Shown in pieces: positions 35,465-43,803 of a stretch of DNA of 46,726 bases. The stretch spans positions 1 to 46,726 of the forward strand of contig JAFQQJ010000041.1 of NCBI GenBank assembly GCA_017411325.1, written 5' to 3'. Every line of letters begins with the position of its first letter. Positions within the stretch are counted from its first letter, which is position 1. The stretch is from Clostridia bacterium (GTDB taxonomy: Bacteria; Bacillota; Clostridia; CAKSNL01; HGM11501). Made by a program: the position numbers and the translations under genes. The notes below the pieces were generated by a model. The model saw only the letters and a program-made list of their open reading frames with translations, was not told the origin of the DNA and ran no database searches.

Positions 35465-35511
35465 TTTATGCCGAAAGGCATAAAAAGCTCCCGGGCGAAA
35501 GCCCGGGAGCA
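35465..35511 (+). promoter_or_regulatory. Twin GAAA-tetraloop hairpins before the SLH gene
   Basis: Two stems in tandem, both capped by GAAA: TTTTATGCC/GGCATAAAA, then GCTCCCGGGC/GCCCGGGAGC. There is no T run after the second. They lie just upstream of the ribosome binding site of the SLH gene, so they may stabilise or insulate its mRNA. Confidence 0.65.
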
Positions 35512-35534
35512 TCCCTAACAATGGAGGTATGGCA

Positions 35535-38500
35535 ATGAAAAAAATAATATCGCTGTTTCTTACTGTTTTAATGATTTCTTCTTTTACCTCTCTTTCATAT
35601 GCAGAGGAGCTTAAAGATACCAATGTGATAGGAGAAATTAAATTTTCGGATCCTGAAAAGATAAATCTGTCCGATGAAGAAATGGCAGAAACGGTGCAAT
35701 TTGAAAAAATAGAAAGTATAAAGACAGGAGAAACTTTGGTCGGCAGCTCATCCGACGAAGATGCATCAATTCTTTACGACTTTGACAAAGCCTTTCTTGA
35801 TACAGATAAAAATGTAATAAGATTTACGTTTAAGGAAGAAACCTCTGTTTCAGGCATCAGACTGTATAATGATGAGCTTTCTGCAATCGGCGGTGAAATT
35901 TACGGCTCGGTTGACGGAAACGACTATTTCCTTATAGGCGGTCTTAATGTATCTGGCGGAAAAATTTCCGTAACAGATTTCGGATTTAATGTAAACGTGA
36001 AATATCTTGCCCTTAAAGCAGAAGGGGAACTTTCAATCCCCGAACTTCACGTTCTTAAAGGAAAAGACGGCTATGATACCGTAACTGAAGAAACGCTTTC
36101 CGATGCTCTTTATTATAAGAGCGAGAGTAAAAAGTGGACAATTACGGCAGATTCTGAGTATAAGCCAAATCCTGCCAAGAATATGTTTGACGGAAATAAG
36201 GACACCTTCTGGCATTCTGACTATACAACAGAGGGCGGCGTAAAGCCCGTAACGGCACCGCCTCACAGTATAACGGTCAAATTCAACGAAGAAAAGGTTA
36301 TTTCCGGCATAAGATATACTCCTAGAAGCGGAAACAGTAGAATAGTTACGGCGGATATCTACATTTCTCCCGACGGAAACGGATTTTATAAGGCAATTCG
36401 TGCAAGTTTCAGCTATTCGGGTAAGAGCGAACAGGTTGTTGACTTTGGCGAAAACATAAAAGTCAAAGCAGTAAAATTCGTATCCTGTGCAACCGAGGGA
36501 AATCAGTATTCAACGGGTGCGGAACTTGAATTTAAAAAGCCCAATATGGCATATATGACTTCCGACAGTGCAGACGAGGTAATAAAGGCATATACAGATA
36601 AGTATACCGTTTCTGAAATCTATGCTGATGCTTTTGACGGAAACGTGGATACTGCATTTGAAAGCAGGATAGGCGACGTTATAAGCGTGAAGTTCAATGA
36701 AGTATGGGGCGTTTCAGGAGTGAGAATTCACTCTGACGGTGAAAACATTACGAGAGCAAAATTCTCCGTAAGCTATGACGGTATGAATTTCATAGACTTT
36801 GCAGAAAACGACTTACTTGACGGATGCTATCTTTTCAGAGCAAATTTAAAGGTAAAGGCAATCAAGGTCGAAATAAAAGGACAGAGTGCAGAGACGGTAA
36901 ACATAACGGAAATTGCGCCAATCGCAGAATGTGCTTACTATAATGAAATTGCACTTAATAATGAATTTTCTGATACTAGTGGTTTTACTGTAAAGGCTAC
37001 AAGCCAGAATACCTTGCAGCCTGCGTCAAATTTAATTGATGGAAACATCCATACAATATGGCATTCATTCTACGATAATGCCAAGGGGATAAAAGATACA
37101 CCTCCGATTGATATTGTTGTTGACTTCGGAGAACTTAAAGAAATATCAGGCTTTAACTACTATCCCACAAGACAGAATAAGAATGCGGAATCCGCAGGTT
37201 TCTTTAAAAAGCTTACAGTTGCAATAGCTTTTGAAGAAGGGGAGAATCCCACATGGTATCCTCTTATGGATGACTCGTATTCTTATGGTTCCTATTTTGC
37301 CGTACAGACAACAGCCTTTGACTTTAACTATAAGATAAGGCAGATTAAAATCACCGTAAAGGAAGGTAATTACGATTATGCGACGGCAGGGGAAATAAGA
37401 TTCCTTAAAGGCGACAACTCCAAAAAGCCCAAGAGTGCAGAAGCAACAAGCGAATTCGCCGTATTTGAGTATGACGAGCAGAATGATGTTTCGCTTCTTT
37501 ATAAGTTAAACGATGCAAAAGAGCTTCTTGGCGTTGAATTTGAAGGAACTGATGTCTCTGAAAGCTATTATACTGTTACAAATGAAGGAATAATGCTTTC
37601 TAAATATTTCTTCACGGATTATATTGAAGGTGAAGATAATCAGGATATAACATTGCGTCTTAAATTCTTCAGGGGTGAAGATATAGCCTACACCATAAAA
37701 ATCGGGGGAGCTGAAAAGCACAATGTTACATTTACATCCGGCGCAAACGGAAGCATAACGGCAAAAGCAGGCGACAGTTCTGTTTTGAGCGGAAGTGAAG
37801 TTAAGCGAAACGAAAAGCTCATTTTTACATCTGAGTGCGAAACCGGCTATAAGGTTTCTGATGTAAGCATTACAACAGCAGAGGATGTTTACGAAAAAGC
37901 ATCTGTTGCAAAGACAGATTATACGGTATCGGCTTCCGATGAATTTTCGGGAAATCCGGCAGGGAATATGAACGACGATAATATAAATACCTTCTGGCAT
38001 TCATATTACGAGGTTGTAAACGGAAGCGCCGTAAATCTGATGAGACCTCCTCACAGCGCCATTGTTACATTCAATGAAAAGATGAATAACCTTGGCGGTA
38101 TGAGCTATGTTCCGAGGCAGGGAAGTGACGGCGGAAGAATCATTCGATATAAGGTTTATGTTTCTTATGACGGAGAAAGTTTTGAAACAACACCTGTTGC
38201 ATCGGGAACACTCAGAAACGTTAAAGACGAGCAGGAAATCAAGTTTAACTCCATATTGAACGGAGTTGCTGCGATAAAACTTACGGCTGAGACAACCTCC
38301 GGCGGAACAACCTGCGAAATTGCAGAAGTAAATATGTACACACTTACGAAAAAGTATGTTACATATAAAAAGGTGCACGAAGGAACAAAAACAGCTGTAT
38401 TTGAAATTGACGACCTTTTTGCCGACATCAGTTTTGCTGTTAATTTCGAGGCTATCCCGGAAGGAGAGGCAAATATCACATATGATGTTTCGCATATTGA

Positions 38501-39788
38501 TGAAACTATTCTTCCTTCAAAAGCAGAAAAGGGAAATGATGCCGTAATCAATATTAAAGCGGTTGACGACTACTGGGTACCCGAAGAAGTAACGGTAATG
38601 TCCGGAACTGTTACTCTTTATAAGGATAATGACTATACTTACAGCATCAGCGATAACGAAAATGCAGTACTTACTGTAAGAAACGTTACAGAGGATATTA
38701 AGGTTGTAATTACTGCAAGAGACCATGATACATATAAGCTTTCCTATACAGATAAATACGGTGCGACAGGTGCCCTTCCCGAAGATACCTATGTAAGGGC
38801 AGGAACTTCCGTTACACTTACAAAGGTAAAACCCAAGCTTGCAGGCTATGTATTTACAGGCTGGAGTTATGAGGGCGTGGTTTATAAGTCGGGGGCTGAA
38901 TTCGTAATGCCTGCATACAGCGTAAATTTTGAAACAGCATGGGAAAAAGATACATCGATTGAAGAAGACGGAACTAACCGCCCCGGAAAAGGCAATGGAG
39001 GCGGTGGTGGTGGAGGCGGTTTTGCTGCAGGAGGCACACCGACTCAGCCTGCAGGAGCAACGCATTCAGTATACCTTGTTGGAACCGGTTATGTGGATAT
39101 TAAAACCGGAGAAAAAATCCCGGCACCAAAGGTGATTGCAGGATATGAATTTATGGGCTGGTTTTTAGATCAGGCATTTACAGTTCCTTATGCAAATAAC
39201 GGAGTTACAGAAAGCGTTATGCTTTACCCATATTATAAAAAGGTAAGAAACGCATCAGACTTTAAGGACATAGAAGATCATTGGGCAAAAGGAAGCATAA
39301 CAGATATGTACTTAAAGGGATTTGTGTCGGGTAAGGCTGATGGAATATTTGATCCCGATTCGTATATTACGAGAGCAGAGTTCTGTCAGATTCTCTTTAT
39401 GATGTCGGGCGGCGTAGCAGCAGGAGAAGAAGGATTCAAGGATGTATCAGATTCCGACTGGTATAAAAACGCCGTGACCTGGGCTGTTACTAATGGTATA
39501 ACAAAGGGCATGAGCGAGGATGAATTTGCTCCCAACGAAAGAATAACCCGTGAGCAGATGGCGGTTATGATTTACCGATATGCAACAAATCTGGGAATCG
39601 GCTGGGAAATTGAAAACAGTGCAGAATTTTCTGACAGCACTGAAATTTCCGATTATGCACAGTATCAGATAAGCTGGGCAAGCGAAAAGGGCATTGTAAA
39701 GGGATATCCTGACAACGCCTTCAGACCGAAAAACAATGCAACAAGAGCGGAAGCTGTTGCAATGCTTCAAAGACTTTTAAGCATCTGA
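35535..39788 (+). CDS. S-layer-anchored multi-discoidin surface protein
   Basis: A 1417-residue secreted protein with signal peptide (1-25). Discoidin-like domains occur at ~195-340 (NPAKNMFDGNKDTFWHSDY), ~475-635 (QPASNLIDGNIHTIWHSFYD) and ~795-945 (NPAGNMNDDNINTFWHSYYE), with a fourth, weaker one near ~85-185. A bacterial repeat (KLAGYVFTGWSYEGV) and an InlB-like repeat (IAGYEFMGWFLDQAF) flank a poly-Gly linker at ~1155. Three SLH domains (~1240-1417) end the protein: FKDIEDHWAKGSITDMYLKG, FKDVSDSDWYKNAVTWAVTN and YAQYQISWASEKGIVKGYPD. SLH domains bind pyruvylated wall polymers, so this is the clearest wall anchor of the cluster. Start chosen at ATG 35535, seven bases after GGAGG. It may display carbohydrate-binding domains. 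Confidence 0.85.
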   Translation: MKKIISLFLTVLMISSFTSLSYAEELKDTNVIGEIKFSDPEKINLSDEEMAETVQFEKIESIKTGETLVGSSSDEDASILYDFDKAFLDTDKNVIRFTFKEETSVSGIRLYNDELSAIGGEIYGSVDGNDYFLIGGLNVSGGKISVTDFGFNVNVKYLALKAEGELSIPELHVLKGKDGYDTVTEETLSDALYYKSESKKWTITADSEYKPNPAKNMFDGNKDTFWHSDYTTEGGVKPVTAPPHSITVKFNEEKVISGIRYTPRSGNSRIVTADIYISPDGNGFYKAIRASFSYSGKSEQVVDFGENIKVKAVKFVSCATEGNQYSTGAELEFKKPNMAYMTSDSADEVIKAYTDKYTVSEIYADAFDGNVDTAFESRIGDVISVKFNEVWGVSGVRIHSDGENITRAKFSVSYDGMNFIDFAENDLLDGCYLFRANLKVKAIKVEIKGQSAETVNITEIAPIAECAYYNEIALNNEFSDTSGFTVKATSQNTLQPASNLIDGNIHTIWHSFYDNAKGIKDTPPIDIVVDFGELKEISGFNYYPTRQNKNAESAGFFKKLTVAIAFEEGENPTWYPLMDDSYSYGSYFAVQTTAFDFNYKIRQIKITVKEGNYDYATAGEIRFLKGDNSKKPKSAEATSEFAVFEYDEQNDVSLLYKLNDAKELLGVEFEGTDVSESYYTVTNEGIMLSKYFFTDYIEGEDNQDITLRLKFFRGEDIAYTIKIGGAEKHNVTFTSGANGSITAKAGDSSVLSGSEVKRNEKLIFTSECETGYKVSDVSITTAEDVYEKASVAKTDYTVSASDEFSGNPAGNMNDDNINTFWHSYYEVVNGSAVNLMRPPHSAIVTFNEKMNNLGGMSYVPRQGSDGGRIIRYKVYVSYDGESFETTPVASGTLRNVKDEQEIKFNSILNGVAAIKLTAETTSGGTTCEIAEVNMYTLTKKYVTYKKVHEGTKTAVFEIDDLFADISFAVNFEAIPEGEANITYDVSHIDETILPSKAEKGNDAVINIKAVDDYWVPEEVTVMSGTVTLYKDNDYTYSISDNENAVLTVRNVTEDIKVVITARDHDTYKLSYTDKYGATGALPEDTYVRAGTSVTLTKVKPKLAGYVFTGWSYEGVVYKSGAEFVMPAYSVNFETAWEKDTSIEEDGTNRPGKGNGGGGGGGGFAAGGTPTQPAGATHSVYLVGTGYVDIKTGEKIPAPKVIAGYEFMGWFLDQAFTVPYANNGVTESVMLYPYYKKVRNASDFKDIEDHWAKGSITDMYLKGFVSGKADGIFDPDSYITRAEFCQILFMMSGGVAAGEEGFKDVSDSDWYKNAVTWAVTNGITKGMSEDEFAPNERITREQMAVMIYRYATNLGIGWEIENSAEFSDSTEISDYAQYQISWASEKGIVKGYPDNAFRPKNNATRAEAVAMLQRLLSI

Positions 39789-39877
39789 GCTTTTGATTCA
39801 GGGAAAGATAAATAATGTATTAAACACGCAAACAGATACATTTAAGGTATTCCCGGATATTGAAAGTTTTAGATAAG

Positions 39878-39912
39878 AAAAAGGAGAATGCGCATTGCAT
39901 TCTCCTTTTTGC
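39878..39912. terminator. Bidirectional intrinsic terminator
   Basis: AAAAAGGAGAATGC pairs with GCATTCTCCTTTTT. It lies between the SLH gene and the convergent AraC gene. Confidence 0.85.
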
Positions 39913-40722
39913 CTATAAAAATTCTCTTCCGCCGAAGCGGCGTTTGTATTCGGTGGGTGTAAGTCCGCTTCGTTTTTTGAAGCACTCCGAAAAATAATTG
40001 GGGCTTGAAAAGCCCAAGGCATCGCTTATTTCGTAAATCGGTACACCTTCGTTTATCATAGTCATTGCCTTTGTTATTTTAAGATTGTTAAAATAGTCCA
40101 TAACTCCCACACCGGAATAGTTTTTGAAAATCTTTTTAAGGTTGGAAAGTGAAAGTCCGCAAAGAGAGGCGATTTCTTCGGCACATAAATTTTTTTCGAT
40201 GTTCTCGTTCATTACATTTATTATACGGCTGTAATTTAAGGGGCCTTTGGTTTTCTGCTGGCGGACGTCGGGAGTCTGATTTTTTATGATGTTAAGCATG
40301 AGGCGTTCAACATTGAGCGCGGCAATCTGACTTTCCTGGCTGTCCTCATATTCACGGCAAAGCCCGGTATGCCTTACAGCTTCCTTTAAGAGTGCTTCGT
40401 CTTCTTTTGATATATTGAATACGCCCTTATCAAGTACGCCGAAATCCGTTCCTGACAGGGAAAAGGAGAGTATGATGGCACGGGGGCTTGTTCCGTCAGA
40501 TGCCCAGAGACGATGAAATTCCATGGGCATATGGAAGATTATGTCGCCCTTCTGAAGCTTATATATCTTGTCATCCTCGGCGGCTCCGATAACGCCGTCA
40601 ACCACATAAACAAGCTCCCAGAAATTGTGACGCTCGCCTTCAAAGCTGAAATTTTTGTCAAAGGAACGTTCAAATGCGGAGAAAAACGCTTCAATATTTA
40701 CTCTTCTTTTAATTCTAAGCAT
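39913..40722 (-). CDS. AraC family transcriptional regulator
   Basis: A 269-residue protein. The N-terminal cupin sensor (FWELVYVVDGVIGAAEDDKI, LQKGDIIFHMPMEFHRLWAS) and the C-terminal double HTH (LCAEEIASLCGLSLSNLKKI and VPIYEISDALGFSSPNYFSE, then SGLTPTEYKRRFG) are typical. It is divergent from the epimerase/oxidoreductase operon. The 153-bp region between them carries five copies of AAAGTATC or its complement, so it probably regulates itself and the operon. The inducer is unknown; a sugar or keto-sugar is plausible from the target enzymes. Confidence 0.92.
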   Translation of the reverse strand: MLRIKRRVNIEAFFSAFERSFDKNFSFEGERHNFWELVYVVDGVIGAAEDDKIYKLQKGDIIFHMPMEFHRLWASDGTSPRAIILSFSLSGTDFGVLDKGVFNISKEDEALLKEAVRHTGLCREYEDSQESQIAALNVERLMLNIIKNQTPDVRQQKTKGPLNYSRIINVMNENIEKNLCAEEIASLCGLSLSNLKKIFKNYSGVGVMDYFNNLKITKAMTMINEGVPIYEISDALGFSSPNYFSECFKKRSGLTPTEYKRRFGGREFL

Positions 40723-40740
40723 TAAACCACTTCCTTGTTA

Positions 40741-40856
40741 AAAGTATCCGATTTTATACGAAAAGTATCTTAATTCGTATTGTATTTTGAAATAAGATAC
40801 TTTATAATTATATCATAAAGATACTTTATGTCAATAAGGCATTTTGAAAAAGTATC
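40741..40856. promoter_or_regulatory. Five-copy AAAGTATC operator array
   Basis: AAAGTATC occurs at 40741, 40762 and 40849; GATACTTT at 40796 and 40820. The first pair (21 bp apart) brackets a possible -10 of the AraC gene (TATAAA on the minus strand). The second pair (24 bp apart) brackets the operon's -10. Each pair reads GATACTTT in the direction of its own gene. Confidence 0.65.
40787..40816 (+). promoter_or_regulatory. Promoter of the epimerase operon
   Basis: TTGAAA (40787-40792), an 18-bp spacer and TATCAT (40811-40816). A GATACTTT copy lies inside the spacer and another just after the -10. Confidence 0.55.
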
Positions 40857-40875
40857 ATAAATAGGAGGTTTTTTT

Positions 40876-41700
40876 ATGAAAAAGGGTATCAGCAGATGGT
40901 CTTTCAAGGAAGGCTCCTACTCTGAGATTTTTCCTTTTGCGAAAAAGCTCGGCTTTGACGGAGTCGAAGTTACGATGGACGCTTCGGGAGATCTGACACC
41001 GGAGACAAGCGAGGCGGGACTTCTTGAAATAAAGAAGCAGGCTGAAGATTCCGGCATTGAACTTTACAGTATGGCGGCAAGTCTTTACTGGAGCTATTCT
41101 CTTTCATCCGCAGATGAGGAAATGAGAAACAAGGCAAAGTATGTTGCGAAAAAGCAGATTGAAGCTGCGGCAATACTGGGCTGTGACTCTGTTTTAATCG
41201 TTCCCGGTGCAGTAAAGGTTGACTTTGCGGGAGCTCTTGGTGTAACAGATTATGAGGATGCATATAAGTATGCACTCGAGTCTGCAAGAGAAATAGCTCC
41301 TTTTGCAGAGGAACACAAGATAAATGTCGGCTTTGAAAATGTGTGGAACCGCTTTCTTATTACACCCCGCGAAATGAAAAACTTTATCGACGAAGTGGGA
41401 AATCCCTATATGGGCTCATACTTTGATGCGGGTAACGTGTTCCCCAACGGCCTTCCCGAGCAGTGGGTAAAGATTTTGGGAAGCAGAATCAAGAAGGTAC
41501 ATATCAAGGACTTCCACCTTGGCACAAAGAGCTTTTGCGACCTTCTTACAGGAAGCGTTGACTTTGATACGGTTATGGCTTCACTTAAGGAAATCGGCTA
41601 TGATGACTGGATAACAGCTGAAATGGGATGCTATAAAAATCACAACGACGTAATGCTTTACCACACATCCATGGCAATGGATAAAATAATGGGAAGATAA
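40876..41700 (+). CDS. Sugar phosphate isomerase/epimerase (TIM barrel)
   Basis: A 274-residue xylose-isomerase-like TIM barrel (PF01261). The four metal-binding positions of 3-epimerases are visible: Glu in VGFENVWN, Asp in SYFDAGNVFPNG, His in KKVHIKDFHLG and Glu in WITAEMGCY. FDGVEVTMDASGDL at the N-terminus is typical. Family members epimerise ketoses or ketose phosphates, and relatives take part in inositol breakdown and in C-glycoside cleavage. It is first in an operon with a second barrel and a Gfo/Idh/MocA oxidoreductase. The exact substrate is not readable. It starts after AGGAGG. Confidence 0.85.
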   Translation: MKKGISRWSFKEGSYSEIFPFAKKLGFDGVEVTMDASGDLTPETSEAGLLEIKKQAEDSGIELYSMAASLYWSYSLSSADEEMRNKAKYVAKKQIEAAAILGCDSVLIVPGAVKVDFAGALGVTDYEDAYKYALESAREIAPFAEEHKINVGFENVWNRFLITPREMKNFIDEVGNPYMGSYFDAGNVFPNGLPEQWVKILGSRIKKVHIKDFHLGTKSFCDLLTGSVDFDTVMASLKEIGYDDWITAEMGCYKNHNDVMLYHTSMAMDKIMGR

Positions 41701-41707
41701 ATTTTTC

Positions 41708-41736
41708 TTGTATTTGCAAGGAAAATGATGTAAAAT
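41708..41736 (+). promoter_or_regulatory. Possible internal promoter
   Basis: TTGTAT (41708-41713), a 17-bp spacer and TAAAAT (41731-41736), in the 62-bp gap between the two epimerase genes. It could give extra expression of the second epimerase and the oxidoreductase. Confidence 0.5.
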
Positions 41737-41762
41737 AAAGTAAAAAAGAGGAGGAATTAATA

Positions 41763-42587
41763 ATGAATAAAATTGGTATTATATTCGCCCTGGAGGATAT
41801 CTTAAACGAAAAGACCGACGAGCTTTTTGCCTTTGGTCTTGACACAGTTCAGCTTCGCTGCTGGCATCCTGAAAACCTCACAATGGAAAATGCAGAAAAG
41901 GTTAAGAATATTCTTGCAAAGGGTAACCTTGTTGCAACATCCGTTTGGGGCGGCTGGTCAGGCCCTTCCATCTGGGACTTTGTTTCAGGACCCAAGACAC
42001 TTGGTCTTGTTCCCGAGGATTACCGTTTCCAGAGAATGCAGGAATTAAGACGTGCTGTTGACTTTACCGTTGCAATCGGTGCAAAGGATATGGCTACACA
42101 TATGGGCTTCATTCCCGAACAGCCCTGCTATGAAGGCTACAGAGGCTTGGTTGAAGCTGTAAAATGGGTTGGTACATATGCAAAGAGCAAGGGTGTATGG
42201 TTTAACTTTGAAACAGGACAGGAAACTCCCACAACACTTATGAGAACAATTGCCGACACAGGTCTTGATAACCTGGGCGTAAACTTAGACCCCGCAAACC
42301 TTATTATGTACGGAAGAGCAAACCCCGTTGATGCAGTAGGTATCTACGGCGACAAGGTAAGAGGCGTTCATCTTAAGGACGGTAACTATCCCGCAGGCGA
42401 CTTCTCCAAGCTTGGCCGCGAAACAAAGGTTGGAGAAGGATCAGTAAACTATCCTGCATTCATCAACAAGCTCGTTAAGGAGCAGGGATACACAGGCGAC
42501 CTTTACATCGAGAGAGAAATCTCCGGTGCTCAGCAGATTGCTGATATTAAGGACACAATAGTTTATATTAAAGAATTACTTAAATAA
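41763..42587 (+). CDS. Second sugar phosphate isomerase/epimerase (TIM barrel)
   Basis: A 274-residue TIM barrel of the same superfamily but a different subgroup from its neighbour. Metal-binding residues appear as Glu in WFNFETGQET, Asp in GVNLDPANLIMYG, His in RGVHLKDGNYP and Glu in LYIEREISG. THMGFIPEQ and LGLVPEDYRFQRMQ are further conserved-looking blocks. It could be an epimerase, a keto-sugar isomerase or a lyase-type enzyme acting on a 3-keto sugar made by the downstream oxidoreductase. It starts after GAGGAATTAATA and ends 15 bases before the next gene. Confidence 0.85.
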   Translation: MNKIGIIFALEDILNEKTDELFAFGLDTVQLRCWHPENLTMENAEKVKNILAKGNLVATSVWGGWSGPSIWDFVSGPKTLGLVPEDYRFQRMQELRRAVDFTVAIGAKDMATHMGFIPEQPCYEGYRGLVEAVKWVGTYAKSKGVWFNFETGQETPTTLMRTIADTGLDNLGVNLDPANLIMYGRANPVDAVGIYGDKVRGVHLKDGNYPAGDFSKLGRETKVGEGSVNYPAFINKLVKEQGYTGDLYIEREISGAQQIADIKDTIVYIKELLK

Positions 42588-42602
42588 CAGGAGGATTTTA
42601 AT

Positions 42603-43607
42603 ATGTTAACAGTAGCATTAATCGGTTACGGCGGTATGGGTAAAATGCACGGTAAGTGCTATGCCGCATTAAAGGATGTAGTTAAGCTTGTTGCAGTTGC
42701 TGATGTAACACCCGAGTCCGGTGTAGAAAAGTATGCAGAAGAAATGGGCGCAAAGTACTATACATCGGGAAATGACCTTCTTGCAGCAGAAACCCCCGAT
42801 ATTATCGATATCTGCCTTCCCACATTCCTTCATACAGAATATTCTGTAAAGGCAATGGAAAAGGGCTGTCACGTATTCTGCGAAAAGCCCATCTGTATAA
42901 ATGAAGAAGAAGCAAAATTGCTTCTTGAAACAGAAAAGAAGACCGGCGTTAAGGTTCAGGTTGGTCAGGTTGTTCGTTTTATGAAGGAATATAAGTGGCT
43001 TAAGAAAGCTGTAGATGAAGGCAGATACGGAAAGGTTATTTCCGCTGTATTCACCCGTCTTTCCTGCAACCCCAGATGGGCGTGGGAAAACTGGTTCAAC
43101 GATCCTGAAAAGAGCGGTACAATGGCTCTTGACCTTCACGTTCACGATGTTGACTTTATCCGCTACCTTTTAGGCGAGCCCGATACAGTTGAATCCAAGT
43201 GCACAAGAGACTCTGAAGGCGTGCTTCAGCAGATATTCACAACCTATACTTTCGGCGATACAGTTGTTACCTCCGAAGGTATCTGGGACTATCCCGACAA
43301 GTTCCCCTTCAGCCCCGGCTTCCGCGTAAAGATGGAAAAGGGTACTGCTGTACTTAACAGAGGTCTTATGTTCTATCCCGTTGACGGAGATCCCTTCGTT
43401 CCCGAAATGGATGCAGAATTTGAAGGCAAGCTTGATGCAGGTCTTAACGTATCAAGCCTTGGCGGATACTATACAGAGCTTCGTTACTTCATTGAAGAAA
43501 TCATCGAAGGCAACGGTAAGCCCATCGCTCCTCTTTCTGAGGCAATCAAGTCCGCTCAGCTTGTATGGAAGGAAATTGAATCTGCAGGCGGCAAGGTAAA
43601 GAAATAA
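42603..43607 (+). CDS. Gfo/Idh/MocA family oxidoreductase
   Basis: A 334-residue NAD(P)-dependent sugar oxidoreductase. VALIGYGGMGKMHGKCYAAL is the Rossmann motif, HVFCEKPICINEEEAKLL has the family EKP motif, and DLHVHDVDFIRYLLGEP holds the HxxD catalytic pair. No signal peptide. Family members oxidise a ring hydroxyl of sugars, inositols or intact glycosides, often at C3. With two epimerase-type barrels and an AraC regulator it forms a compact sugar-oxidation operon. The terminator follows at once. Family is sure, substrate unknown. Confidence 0.93.
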   Translation: MLTVALIGYGGMGKMHGKCYAALKDVVKLVAVADVTPESGVEKYAEEMGAKYYTSGNDLLAAETPDIIDICLPTFLHTEYSVKAMEKGCHVFCEKPICINEEEAKLLLETEKKTGVKVQVGQVVRFMKEYKWLKKAVDEGRYGKVISAVFTRLSCNPRWAWENWFNDPEKSGTMALDLHVHDVDFIRYLLGEPDTVESKCTRDSEGVLQQIFTTYTFGDTVVTSEGIWDYPDKFPFSPGFRVKMEKGTAVLNRGLMFYPVDGDPFVPEMDAEFEGKLDAGLNVSSLGGYYTELRYFIEEIIEGNGKPIAPLSEAIKSAQLVWKEIESAGGKVKK

Positions 43608-43613
43608 GTAACC

Positions 43614-43646
43614 AAAAAGGTTCAGGCGAAAGCCTGAACCTTTTTT
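43614..43646 (+). terminator. Intrinsic terminator of the epimerase operon
   Basis: AAGGTTCAGGC, GAAA tetraloop, GCCTGAACCTT, then T run. Confidence 0.9.
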
Positions 43647-43654
43647 ATAATAGC

Positions 43655-43683
43655 TTGCAGAATTTGATAAAAGATGCTATAAT
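43655..43683 (+). promoter_or_regulatory. Strong promoter before the accessory region
   Basis: TTGCAG (43655-43660), a 17-bp spacer and TATAAT (43678-43683). It would give a leader of about 110 bases containing the palindromic repeat element before the 91-residue gene. Confidence 0.7.
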
Positions 43684-43720
43684 GAGTTTAACGGTGCCGG
43701 AATTATACAAGCAATATTAA

Positions 43721-43782
43721 TGTAGGGGTCGATGCCCACATCGACCCGAAAACGGACAGATGAGGGAATCTGTCCCTACGAA
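43721..43782. repeat. Palindromic intergenic repeat (MITE-like)
   Basis: The element has short terminal inverted repeats (GTAGGG ... CCCTAC) and two internal hairpins: GGGTCGATG/CATCGACCC and GGACAGAT/ATCTGTCC. I recall similar elements scattered between genes in Clostridia genomes. It sits between a strong promoter and the next gene and would be transcribed. Confidence 0.75.
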
Positions 43783-43803
43783 ATCGTCGAAAGGAAGTGC
43801 GAA

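Noticed and set aside
38001..39065. Long minus-strand frames (up to ~180 codons) in the SLH gene
   Set aside because: They are Cys/Ile/Phe-rich shadows of the discoidin and repeat domains, without ribosome binding sites.
20675..39788. CRISPR-like array from repeated motifs in the surface genes
   Set aside because: The repeats are codon-phased protein modules hundreds of bases long, not short repeats with uniform spacers.
43732..43803. Upstream in-frame start that would extend the 91-residue protein
   Set aside because: The extra residues are encoded by the palindromic repeat element, and a better ribosome binding site lies before the ATG at 43804.
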